Assembly: GCA_036961445.1 (NCBI GenBank)
Contig: JBALVO010000090.1
Coordinates: 1 to 15,285 of the forward strand
Direction of reading: 5' to 3'
Length of the DNA stretch: 15,285 bases
Source: JBALVO01 sp036961445
GTDB lineage: Bacteria; Pseudomonadota; Gammaproteobacteria; Pseudomonadales; Halieaceae
Shown: piece by piece, positions 7,652 to 14,040 of the stretch
Position numbering within the stretch: position 1 is the first letter of the stretch
Layout: every line of letters starts with the position of its first letter
The notes under the pieces: generated by a model
Seen by the model: the letters and a program-made list of their open reading frames with translations, nothing else
The model's database searches: none
What the model was told of the DNA's origin: nothing
Position numbers and translations under genes: made by a program

Positions 7652-8386
7652 ATGAAACTTTTCTACTCTCCTTTTCACACCTTTATTCACAAGGTCCTGG
7701 TAACCGCTCATGAAGCAGGTCTCTGGGACGAGATCACCTTCGTGCCCACCTATCCGTTCAAAAACCGTGACGGTGAAGACCAGGGCGATGCTTACTCTAT
7801 TGCTGCACTGAATCCGCTGGACAAGGTGCCCACCCTGGCCCTGGACAGTGGGCAGGTGGTCTATGGCAGCCAGGCAGTGGTTGAGTGCCTGGACAGCATG
7901 AGTCAGTCTGGCAAACACCTGTATCCCGCGGCGGGCCCTGATCGCTGGGACGCCATTTCCCGGTTGGCATTGGCGGATACCATGTTCGAGACCACCGTTA
8001 TGCTGGTCATGGAGGGGTGGCAGCCTGAAGCCGAGCAGCGGATAGATTTCTTCCAGTGGATCTGGCCCAAGATCATCCGTGGCTGCGACGCACTGGAGGC
8101 CGCCTGTAAGCGCGGCTTCGACGATTTTGATATCGGCCAGGCCGCCATGCTGCATGCCATCAGTTACATGGACTTCCGGGTTAATTTTTACGATGCAAAA
8201 GACCCGCTGTACCCGGATTTTGATTGCTTTCATGGACGACCCAACCTGCACGCCTGGTGGCAGGAGTCGATACAGCGCCCCTCGGTGATCTGCCACTACA
8301 ACAAGGATTTCGAGGGCGACGACTCGGCGGCGTTTCTGCAGCAGAACGTGCAGGCCGTGCTGGCGGCACAGGCCGCCAATTCATGA
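7652..8386 (+). CDS. Glutathione S-transferase family protein
   Basis: A 244-residue cytosolic protein with the two-domain glutathione S-transferase layout. The N-terminal thioredoxin-like domain starts MKLFYSPFHT, with the usual active-site region near residues 5-10. It has NPLDKVPTL at 54-62 (cis-proline Pro60) and YGSQAVVECLDSM at 71-83, the stretch that normally contacts the gamma-glutamyl group. The helical C-terminal domain includes DFDIGQAAMLHAISYMDFR, matching the helix-capping region. The central helices are rich in Trp, Phe and Met, suggesting a hydrophobic substrate pocket. No strong ribosome site precedes ATG 7652 (AGGG about 12 bases away). The stop overlaps the next start by ATGA, so the two transferases are translationally coupled. 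Substrate and class are not assigned. Confidence 0.85.
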   Translation: MKLFYSPFHTFIHKVLVTAHEAGLWDEITFVPTYPFKNRDGEDQGDAYSIAALNPLDKVPTLALDSGQVVYGSQAVVECLDSMSQSGKHLYPAAGPDRWDAISRLALADTMFETTVMLVMEGWQPEAEQRIDFFQWIWPKIIRGCDALEAACKRGFDDFDIGQAAMLHAISYMDFRVNFYDAKDPLYPDFDCFHGRPNLHAWWQESIQRPSVICHYNKDFEGDDSAAFLQQNVQAVLAAQAANS

Positions 8387-9081
8387 TCAAGCACTACTAT
8401 TGGCCAACCCCTAACGGTCACAAAACGGCCATCATGCTGGAGGAAGTGGGGGTGGACTATGAGGTCTGCGCGGTCGATATTTTGCAGGGTGAGCAGTTCT
8501 CCGATGACTTTATCGCCATCAGTCCCAATAACCGGATTCCCGCTATTGTTGACACCCAGGGACCCGGTGGCAAGCCCTACGCGGTGTTCGAATCCGGGGC
8601 GATCCTGATGTACCTCGCGGAAAAAACCGGCATATTGTGGCCGACGGATATGGCCGAGCGTTATCAAGTCATGCAGTGGCTGATGTTCCAGATGGGCAAT
8701 GTGGGCCCCATGTTTGGCCAGAACGGTTACTTCCAGGGCTACTGCCCGGAGGATGTACCCCTGGCACGGGCGCGCTACCACAACATAACCCAGCAGCTCT
8801 ACAGCGTGCTGGATCGTCGCCTGGCGGAATCGGAATACCTGGCCGGAGCAGACTATTCCATCGCCGATATCGCTACCTTCCCCTGGACCATGCCCAAGCA
8901 GCAGGAGATGCACCGCATTGATGGTACACAGTATCCCAACGTCAAGCGTTGGGGTGAGACTATTGCCGCGCGACCCGCGGTACAGCGCGGCATCTCCGTG
9001 CTGGCTACGGATATGAAAGTCGGCAACCCTACCCAGGAGACCTACGCCAACATGTTCGGTGACAAGCAGTTCCAACGATAA
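8383..9081 (+). CDS. Glutathione S-transferase, YfcG/nu-class-like
   Basis: A 232-residue cytosolic protein closely resembling Escherichia coli YfcG, a nu-class glutathione transferase with disulfide-bond reductase activity. The match covers the N-terminus (PTPNGHK at 8-14, including the Asn11 position used in YfcG to bind glutathione), ISPNNRIPAIVD at 46-57 with cis-Pro53, FESGAILMYLAEKTG at 69-83 (Glu70, Ser71 for the gamma-glutamyl group), GPMFGQN at 108-114, and YSIADIATFPW at 158-168 with Asp162 in the capping box. The frame is open further upstream inside the previous gene, but ATG 8383, overlapping the preceding stop as ATGA, aligns with the family start. Likely role: glutathione-dependent reduction of disulfides, peroxides or activated substrates, working with the neighbouring transferase and oxidoreductase. 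Confidence 0.88.
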   Translation: MIKHYYWPTPNGHKTAIMLEEVGVDYEVCAVDILQGEQFSDDFIAISPNNRIPAIVDTQGPGGKPYAVFESGAILMYLAEKTGILWPTDMAERYQVMQWLMFQMGNVGPMFGQNGYFQGYCPEDVPLARARYHNITQQLYSVLDRRLAESEYLAGADYSIADIATFPWTMPKQQEMHRIDGTQYPNVKRWGETIAARPAVQRGISVLATDMKVGNPTQETYANMFGDKQFQR

Positions 9082-9097
9082 TTATTGGGCTATAACG

Positions 9098-10123
9098 ATG
9101 AAAGCAATCAATCTCACTGGTTTTGGCCTGGACCGGCTCGAAGTCAAGGAAACGCCGCTGCCGATGCCTGGCCCCGGCGAGGTTCTGGTGCAATTTGCCG
9201 CTGCCTCGCTGAATCCTCGCGACTACCAGATAGTCACCGGGCAGTTCACACCGAATGTTGAGTTCCCGCTGGTGCCTCTTTCCGATGGGGCGGCCACGGT
9301 AGTAGAGGTGGGAGAAGATGTGCGACGGTTTGCTGTGGGCGATACAGTGACGCCGCTGTTTTTCCCACGTTGGATAAGTGGAGAAGCAACCAGTGGCGAA
9401 CGCAGCGCGTCATCCGGGCTGGAAGTGCCGGGCGTGTTGCGCCAGTTCGGTGTCTACAACGAGCAGGCACTGGCCAGATCAGCTTCCCATTTATCTGCTG
9501 CAGAAGCCGCTTGCTTCCCCTGTGCGGGCCTTACCGCCTGGACGGCGCTGGTGGCGAAATCCGGTATAAGTGAAGGGCAAACGGTACTGATACAAGGTAC
9601 TGGTGGTGTTGCCCTGGCGGCACTGCAGTTCTGCAAGAGCCTGGGTGCGCAGACCATTATCATCTCTTCCAGTGATGAAAAACTGGTACGAGCACAGGCG
9701 CTGGGAGCGGACCATATCATCAACTACAAACAGACTCAGGATTGGGGGCCGGTAGCACACGAGATCGCCGGACACGGCGTCGACGCGGTAATCGAGATTG
9801 GTGGTGCCGGCACCCTGGAGAACTCACTCGCCGCTATTCGCCACGGCGGTCATGTGAACGTTATCGGCTACGTGACCGGTGTTGAAATGGGCATTACGGT
9901 CTTCCCGCTGATTATCAACAATGCCAACCTGCACGGCATCGGCACGGGCCACCGAGATGACTATGAGGCGATGATGGCCTTTGTCGAAATACATGGCATT
10001 CGCCCGGTCATTGAACGGCATTATGATTTCGAGGAGGCGGGCCAGGGCCTCGCGGACCTCGCCGCCGGCGGCCATTTTGGCAAGCTGGTGGTGGATATCC
10101 CTCAGGGCGAAACCGGCGCGTAA
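9098..10123 (+). CDS. NAD(P)-dependent MDR-family oxidoreductase (non-zinc, quinone-reductase-like)
   Basis: A 341-residue medium-chain dehydrogenase/reductase. The N-terminal GroES-like domain has PGPGEVLV at 24-31 and SLNPRDYQ at 37-44. In zinc alcohol dehydrogenases this last position carries the catalytic Cys; here it is Asn, and the four-Cys structural zinc loop is missing, so it belongs with the quinone-reductase/enoyl-reductase-like branch. AGLTAWTAL at 143-151 and the Rossmann motif QGTGGVALAALQ at 166-177 mark the cofactor domain; the helix after the second strand (SSSDEKLVRAQALGADHIINY) is typical. The enzyme would reduce a C=C or quinone with NADPH or NADH in the cytosol. It starts 16 bases after the YfcG-like gene with no strong ribosome site. 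Its TAA overlaps the ATG of the broken nitroreductase, so it was the third of at least four operon genes. Confidence 0.88.
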   Translation: MKAINLTGFGLDRLEVKETPLPMPGPGEVLVQFAAASLNPRDYQIVTGQFTPNVEFPLVPLSDGAATVVEVGEDVRRFAVGDTVTPLFFPRWISGEATSGERSASSGLEVPGVLRQFGVYNEQALARSASHLSAAEAACFPCAGLTAWTALVAKSGISEGQTVLIQGTGGVALAALQFCKSLGAQTIIISSSDEKLVRAQALGADHIINYKQTQDWGPVAHEIAGHGVDAVIEIGGAGTLENSLAAIRHGGHVNVIGYVTGVEMGITVFPLIINNANLHGIGTGHRDDYEAMMAFVEIHGIRPVIERHYDFEEAGQGLADLAAGGHFGKLVVDIPQGETGA

Positions 10124-10179
10124 TGGAGCGCTACGATGTCATGCGCTGCACTTTCGCCTGCCGCGAGTTCACCGAATAG
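10123..10179 (+). pseudogene. Truncated 5' remnant of a nitroreductase-family gene
   Basis: An ATG overlaps the stop of the oxidoreductase (TAATG), the usual arrangement of a coupled operon gene. It opens an 18-codon frame, MERYDVMRCTFACREFTE, that ends at TAG 10177-10179. The pattern Y-D-x-M-x-T-F-A-x-REFT resembles the start of FMN-dependent nitroreductase-family proteins, where it leads into the FMN-binding arginine region. Nothing resembling the rest of such a protein (about 180-200 more residues) occurs downstream in any frame I could follow. The TAG is part of TAGGCGAA, the outer end of a repeat block, so the gene looks cut exactly where the repeat-rich region begins. The family call rests on only 18 residues and is therefore moderate. 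Confidence 0.55.
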
Positions 10180-10251
10180 GCGAATCTTGCTACCTTTGGG
10201 TGTCTCAAAAGAGGTGAAAGCAGACATTATCGGTTTGTCCGCTTTCGCCTA
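10177..10251 (+). repeat. Type 1 repeat, copy A, within a 75-base inverted-repeat block
   Basis: The block starts TAGGCGAA (10177-10184) and ends TTCGCCTA (10244-10251), a perfect 8-base terminal inverted repeat. Inside it, arms at 10213-10226 and 10236-10249 (GGTGAAAGCAGACA and TGTCCGCTTTCGCC) match at 12 of 14 positions around a 9-base loop. The right arm carries the type 1 core GTCCGCTTTCGCCTA, shared with copies C and D and, in degraded form, B. It sits exactly at the break in the nitroreductase gene and 76 bases before the DUF6090 gene. Confidence 0.7.
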
Positions 10252-10290
10252 ATTTGCGTAACTGACAACTCTGAGGGAGACCATATCACT

Positions 10291-10335
10291 ATGTCGATTC
10301 TGAAGATTTTCATTCTATACTACGCGAATGTTTAG
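10291..10335 (+). CDS. Possible 14-codon leader ORF overlapping the DUF6090 start
   Basis: ATG 10291 opens MSILKIFILYYANV and stops at TAG 10333-10335. It has a much better ribosome site (GAGGGAGA, 10273-10280) than the gene it overlaps: the DUF6090 ATG at 10328 has no Shine-Dalgarno-like sequence, and the leader stop falls 3 bases after that ATG. This layout would let ribosomes finishing the leader restart on the main gene. The peptide is hydrophobic and matches no known leader. It could equally be chance, as 14 codons is short. Confidence 0.35.
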   Translation: MSILKIFILYYANV

Positions 10336-11155
10336 GATTTTCCGTAGAGCGAGGAATGCAGCATTGTCCAGAGAGGGTATTGGTCGTTATTGGCGTTACG
10401 CTTTTGGTGAAATCCTACTGGTTGTGGTGGGCATTCTCTTGGCACTTCAAATCAATAACTGGAACGAGGAGCGTATAGAGCAAAAGGTGATTCGTGAGTA
10501 CGCCCTGAATCTTTCTGCCGCGATCGACAGCGACATGAAAATGCTTTCACCCGTCGAGATGCAAATCAGATTGAGCATCCGACAATCCGAAGAGCTGGCG
10601 AACTATCTCCGAAACCGCGCCGTCGAGGAGATTAACAACGCGGAGCTTTTCTTTCTGACGACCAGCAGCGGTTACCGTCCGTACGCATGGAATCGAGCCG
10701 CGCTCGAGCAACTAAAAACGTCTGGTGGATTACGTCAGATGCGAAATATGCTTTTAGTACAGCGGATCTCTGACTATGACGCGCTAACACAACACCTCGA
10801 CCAGGACTACCGCGAAGACCATGAGTCGGCGCGTGCCGTCTGGAACTTGATCAATATGCTGGTCGACCGCAACTACGCCCACGATGGACTTGATGAGATA
10901 ACAGTGTGGGATGACGGATTCACTACTGCAGATATGGAACAGCGATTGACCAAATATCACGAAACGGAGATTTACGGGAAGTTGGTGGGCTTGAACCGGC
11001 TCCTCTTGTCGCACGACCTCACTCAGTATCGGCGCTTAGCCAATATGAGTCGTGATTTCGCTGAGGGCGCTCGGCCACGGCCCGGTATTGAACTACCTCG
11101 TCTGCGTCAGTTCGCAAAAGAAATTCAAGATTTGATCGACGAAGAATATCGCTAA
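10328..11155 (+). CDS. DUF6090 family protein (single-pass membrane protein)
   Basis: A 275-residue protein with the hallmark N-terminus of DUF6090: a short basic stretch (MFRIFRRARN), then RYWRYAFGEILLVVVGILLALQ with one membrane helix at about 26-44, then INNWNEER at 42-49. The remaining 225 residues are polar, mostly helical and rich in Glu, Arg and Leu. They probably lie on the outer side of the inner membrane, or possibly in the cytoplasm. The function of the family is unknown. The start at 10328 fits the family start exactly, although no ribosome site precedes it; a short upstream frame may couple its translation. It is the first intact gene of the repeat-rich region, with type 1 copy A upstream and type 2 copy 1 starting 76 bases after its stop. 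Confidence 0.82.
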   Translation: MFRIFRRARNAALSREGIGRYWRYAFGEILLVVVGILLALQINNWNEERIEQKVIREYALNLSAAIDSDMKMLSPVEMQIRLSIRQSEELANYLRNRAVEEINNAELFFLTTSSGYRPYAWNRAALEQLKTSGGLRQMRNMLLVQRISDYDALTQHLDQDYREDHESARAVWNLINMLVDRNYAHDGLDEITVWDDGFTTADMEQRLTKYHETEIYGKLVGLNRLLLSHDLTQYRRLANMSRDFAEGARPRPGIELPRLRQFAKEIQDLIDEEYR

Positions 11156-11230
11156 ACCGTAAAGTTACGATGCCAAGTGAAAATTCAGACTGGCCAATAC
11201 ATATTTTCCCCATTAGGCTCAAAGGCTCGC

Positions 11231-11261
11231 GTCCGCTTTGAGGTGCGATCTCAACCGGTCG
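11231..11261 (+). repeat. Type 2 repeat, copy 1
   Basis: A 31-base copy: GTCCGCTTT followed by the core GAGGTGCGATCTCAACCGGT and CG. It matches copies 2 and 3 except for a few substitutions and lacks their last ten bases (ACGCAACACT). It reads in the same direction as the DUF6090 gene that ends 75 bases before it. Confidence 0.75.
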
Positions 11262-11282
11262 TTTCCAGCCATCAGGCCTATT

Positions 11283-11319
11283 CAGGGGCAATAATGTCCG
11301 CTTTCGCCTATTAGCAGAC
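11283..11319 (+). repeat. Type 1 repeat, copy C
   Basis: CAGGGG, a short spacer, then GTCCGCTTTCGCCTATTAGC and AGAC. The 23-base right part differs from copy D (read on the other strand) at one position, and the flanking CAGGGG is also shared. GTCCGCT and AGCAGAC can pair across a 10-base loop with one mismatch, so it is a short palindromic unit like a REP sequence. It lies 198 bases before the metallo-hydrolase start. Confidence 0.75.
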
Positions 11320-11517
11320 TATTTGTTTACAGTGGCCGGGGGGCAGCTATCGACGCAATGCGGTCGTAGACTCGTCGGAAAGAAAAGTGGTCCTCTGAAT
11401 TAAATCAATACCCATATTTTATAAGTGGTCTATATTTAGTAAGTTGATGTTGAAAGTCACGAGTTTTGGTTATTGTAAAAAAGAGCAGTTTCCGGTGTTT
11501 GGACAAGGAGAAAAACA

Positions 11518-12756
11518 ATGCATAGACCTCGCGTAACAGGATTGATCAAGTCGCTCGGATTCATCGGAGCACTTTGTATAGCCGTGGTATTCGGAGCGGT
11601 CGTTGTTCCGATCAACGCACTCGTTGCGAGTGCCACACAGTCGCCGATCAAGCGGTCCATGGATCTCGACATGTACTTCCCTGGCACGGAGGATCTGGCA
11701 GCGGACGAGATGCGGGTCGTCTCGTGCGGAACGGGGATGCCCGCGCAGCGAAAATCGCAAGCCGCCACATGCTGGCTCGTCGAGCTAGGCAACGGCGACA
11801 AGTTCCTCTTCGATATCGGCACGGGCTCGACGGCCAACCTCGGAAGTCTCAACATTCCCTACGATTACTTGAACAAAGTGTTCCTCAGCCATCTCCACTC
11901 CGACCATATTGGCGATATGGATGCCCTGTGGATTGGCGGTTGGACCGGAGGTCGGCAGGGAGCGCTGCACGTCTGGGGGCCGAGCGGTAGCAAGCCGGAG
12001 ACCGGCACGAAGTACGCGATGGATCACCTGAAGAAGGCATACACCTGGGACTATACCGGCAGGCTGGGTGTGATCCCCACCGGCGGTGGTGGCCTCGAGG
12101 TGACCGAGTTCGATTACACTAAGATTAATCAGGTCGTCTACCAGGAGAACGGAGTGACGATCTATTCGTGGCCCGCGATCCACTGCATTGATGGCGCTGT
12201 CAGCTATCGCCTGGAGTGGAACGGACTCAAGTTCGTATTCGGCGGCGACACCTTCCCGAACAAATGGTATATCGAGCAGACAAAAGGTGCGGACTTGGCC
12301 ATTCACGAGAGCTTCATGACCCCTGAGCAGATGATTGAGAAGTACAAGTTCTCGCCCCAAGCGGCGCTGAATGTGGCGACGGCGGTTCACACGCCGCCCG
12401 CTGCATTCGGCAAGGTCATGGCGGCGGTCAAGCCTCGCATGGCGGTTGCCTATCACTTCTTCAACGACTTCGATACACGTTACGCGATCAACGATGGGAT
12501 TCGCTCGACCTATGATGGGCCGCTCACGCTTGCGACCGACCTCCTAGTCTGGAACATCACAAAGGACGACATGCGGCTACGGGAAGTAATCGTCGATCCT
12601 GATTCGTGGCCCGCCCCGCCTGCATCGAAACCGGGCGAACCGGATGCGAGTGCGAAAACCCCATTCTCCGACTTCATCAATAGCGGCAGGCTGGACGTGA
12701 CCAAGGCATTCGCCAAGGAAATCGCGGCGTACAAGAAGAAATACGGGCTTAAGTAG
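11518..12756 (+). CDS. MBL-fold metallo-hydrolase, GntH/RNase Z-like
   Basis: A 412-residue metallo-beta-lactamase-fold enzyme with an N-terminal hydrophobic segment (about 11-38) that is either a signal peptide or a membrane anchor. The fold starts at MRVVSCGTGMP (65-75) and FLFDIGTGS (97-104). Metal ligands are HLHSDH at 125-130, His222 (AIHCIDG), Asp244 (GGDTFPN) and His313 (AYHFFNDFD), with HESF at 263-266. This arrangement is RNase Z/arylsulfatase-like. The overall pattern, including DMYFPGTEDL at 51-60, fits the group annotated as guanitoxin-biosynthesis hydrolase GntH. No other guanitoxin gene is nearby, so the toxin role should not be assumed. The start has a strong AAGGAG 7 bases upstream. 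The gene uses more TCG, GCG and CTC codons than its neighbours, and repeats flank it, consistent with acquisition by transfer. Confidence 0.85.
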   Translation: MHRPRVTGLIKSLGFIGALCIAVVFGAVVVPINALVASATQSPIKRSMDLDMYFPGTEDLAADEMRVVSCGTGMPAQRKSQAATCWLVELGNGDKFLFDIGTGSTANLGSLNIPYDYLNKVFLSHLHSDHIGDMDALWIGGWTGGRQGALHVWGPSGSKPETGTKYAMDHLKKAYTWDYTGRLGVIPTGGGGLEVTEFDYTKINQVVYQENGVTIYSWPAIHCIDGAVSYRLEWNGLKFVFGGDTFPNKWYIEQTKGADLAIHESFMTPEQMIEKYKFSPQAALNVATAVHTPPAAFGKVMAAVKPRMAVAYHFFNDFDTRYAINDGIRSTYDGPLTLATDLLVWNITKDDMRLREVIVDPDSWPAPPASKPGEPDASAKTPFSDFINSGRLDVTKAFAKEIAAYKKKYGLK

Positions 12757-12972
12757 GCGGCGCACTCCAGTCATCAAGTGTAGGCGGCGACACGAGGCCC
12801 TGGATCAAGCACCCGGTACTAATGTGAGGACTGTTGTGAGTCGATCCGGCCGAAAAGTGGTGGGAAAGCGGTAGTAGCCTCATCGTGGTTCTGGGATTAA
12901 GTCCAGCATGATGCTATGACTGCAGCTGGCACAAAGCGGACTAAATACGGGTTGAAATCACCCCCGAATCTT

Positions 12973-13013
12973 GTCTGCTTAGAGGTGCGATCTCAATCGG
13001 TCGACGCAACACT
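12973..13013 (+). repeat. Type 2 repeat, copy 2
   Basis: A 41-base copy beginning GTCTGCTTAGAGGTGCGATC and ending GGTCGACGCAACACT. It differs from copy 3 at five positions. The bases just upstream (GGTTGAAATCACC, 12950-12962) resemble a degraded inverted copy, so the site could fold as an imperfect hairpin. Confidence 0.75.
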
Positions 13014-13278
13014 GGCATCCAAAAGCCCTTTGCGGTTACCGAGCATCTGTGGCTGGCGGGGTCACTCGACAGGGCCTGCACCGGCCTAACCAGGCTGCCT
13101 GGGCCTGTATCCTGATTAACCGGGGCTATTGAAAAGAGACTGGTTAACAAGGGGTCTGGTGCTCAAGTCGGAGGGGATGATGCCTGAGTTTCTACACCAA
13201 GGCATTTTTCACGTATCTGTTGTCACGGCTATCCCTTTGATTTATTTATATATGCTCCACATTAGATGTTCTTGACGA

Positions 13279-13319
13279 AGTGTTGCGTCGACCGGTTGAA
13301 CTCGCACCTCATAGCAGAC
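13279..13319 (-). repeat. Type 2 repeat, copy 3
   Basis: On the minus strand it reads GTCTGCTATGAGGTGCGAGT and continues to CGACGCAACACT. It begins at the base after the stop codon of the minus-strand gene, so it is in sense orientation directly behind that gene, as copies 1 and 2 are behind theirs. Confidence 0.75.
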
Positions 13320-13847
13320 TTAAGCCTGCCAGCTCTCGGCGTTAAAAATTGACCAAAGCTGGTTGAAGTGCAACGGTGGGTTCTGTACATCATTCAGCTT
13401 TCGATCAAACAAGGTTCGGATTTCAGGCATAAAACCTAATTTCCCCTGCTCTTCATCCCACCATTCACGCAGACCTTTGCTAGCAACCATGCTAATAGCA
13501 AAGCCTTCCCAAAGTTTATATCGTTCCTCATCAAGAGTGCCGATGTGATGCAAGTCATAGATAATCTGGAAGTGATTCAGATACTGAATAACCCATATGA
13601 TTGCCCTTGCTCGATCTTCAGGGTTCGCTGCACGTCCATTTTCGGCAGTAAGTGCGTAGCTTCTCACCATCATAGGGTCTCGCAATTGAGAGACAACTTC
13701 GTTCTGGCCACGCTGGATGGAAATCGTTTCCTCACGCTTCTGCTGCGCCGTATTTTGACGAATTTGTATCGCTAAATATCCCAGCGTAATTACCACGACT
13801 AACGCACCGAGAACTTCTCCAATAGCGCCGATTGCATCCCAATTCAT
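13320..13847 (-). CDS. Hypothetical protein with N-terminal membrane helix
   Basis: A 175-residue protein of unknown function. It begins MNWDAIGAIGEVLGALVVVI, forming one membrane helix at about 5-27 that runs into an amphipathic, Gln- and Arg-rich region (AIQIRQNTAQQKREE). The soluble remainder is helical with many Trp, Tyr and Phe residues (for example REWWDEEQGKLGF). I have seen this architecture in small proteins of marine gammaproteobacteria but can name no function. The frame is open to 13886, but ATG 13847, with AGAGA a few bases upstream, gives the natural membrane-helix start. It is the only intact minus-strand gene here. Type 1 copy D lies 43 bases before its start and type 2 copy 3 abuts its stop, so it is the clearest repeat-bracketed module. 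Confidence 0.68.
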   Translation of the reverse strand: MNWDAIGAIGEVLGALVVVITLGYLAIQIRQNTAQQKREETISIQRGQNEVVSQLRDPMMVRSYALTAENGRAANPEDRARAIIWVIQYLNHFQIIYDLHHIGTLDEERYKLWEGFAISMVASKGLREWWDEEQGKLGFMPEIRTLFDRKLNDVQNPPLHFNQLWSIFNAESWQA

Positions 13848-13890
13848 GTCATCATCTCTGTGGTTAGATTTCCAACAAGGATACACCGAG

Positions 13891-13928
13891 GTCAGCTAAT
13901 AGGCGAAAGCGGACGCTTTTCACCCCTG
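13891..13928 (-). repeat. Type 1 repeat, copy D
   Basis: Read on the minus strand it is CAGGGG, a spacer, then GTCCGCTTTCGCCTATTAGC and TGAC: the same 5'-to-3' order as copy C, with one substitution in the right part and one indel in the spacer. It precedes the minus-strand gene in sense orientation. GTCCGCT/AGCTGAC can pair with one mismatch. Confidence 0.75.
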
Positions 13929-14040
13929 AGCCCTCCTGGGGACATTAGCTAGTAGCCAGGGTAGGCCCGTATGCTCTTACCCAGCCTCAATTTTTTGGGT
14001 TAGTATCCTGTCAATACGAAATCCACCTCGGGAATACAAA

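Larger units (their letters stand above)
11156..11517. other. 362-base gene-free stretch holding two repeats
   Basis: No credible coding frame. From left to right it holds a 7-base hairpin CTCAAAG (11218-11224) / CTTTGAG (11236-11242) that could end the DUF6090 transcript, type 2 copy 1, type 1 copy C, and about 200 bases of AT-rich leader ahead of the metallo-hydrolase, whose ribosome site AAGGAG lies at 11505-11510. Confidence 0.5.
12757..13319. other. 563-base gene-free stretch with a MITE-like segment
   Basis: No frame here looks like a real gene; a 69-codon minus-strand frame (12941-13150) is mostly repeat sequence. The left 216 bases follow the metallo-hydrolase and contain AAAGCGGAC (12933-12941), the reverse complement of the repeat seed GTCCGCTTT. 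The right 347 bases are bounded by inverted type 2 copies. Confidence 0.5.
12973..13319. mobile_element. MITE-like segment bounded by inverted type 2 repeats
   Basis: A 347-base segment starts with type 2 copy 2 and ends with copy 3 in the opposite orientation, giving 41-base terminal inverted repeats identical at 36 positions. The interior (13014-13278) codes for nothing evident and contains hairpins such as CCAGG-CTG-CCTGG near 13090 and TTAACC (13116-13121) with GGTTAA (13142-13147). Length, non-coding interior and long imperfect ends are those of a non-autonomous element. No target-site duplication is clear at the outer edges, and no transposase is in the window, so the two copies may instead have arrived independently. 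Confidence 0.4.

Noticed and set aside
7628..8296. Long minus-strand frame of 222 codons opposite the first transferase gene
   Set aside because: It mirrors the plus-strand codon structure, has no recognisable domain and overlaps a well-supported gene; likewise the 259-codon minus frame at 8296-9075.
8224..8382. Upstream start for the YfcG-like transferase inside the previous gene
   Set aside because: The extra 53 residues are the first transferase read in another frame. The ATGA overlap at 8383 matches the family start.
11518..12756. Guanitoxin biosynthesis locus
   Set aside because: Only one protein resembles the pathway; none of the other expected enzymes is in the window.
12941..13150. 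Minus-strand frame of 69 codons between the hydrolase and the minus-strand gene
   Set aside because: About a fifth of it is type 2 repeat, it has no ribosome site that stands out, and the rest has no recognisable pattern.
13363..13775. Plus-strand frames opposite the minus-strand hypothetical gene
   Set aside because: The minus frame has a membrane helix, a plausible start and repeat bracketing. The plus frames are shadows with basic, Ser-rich translations.
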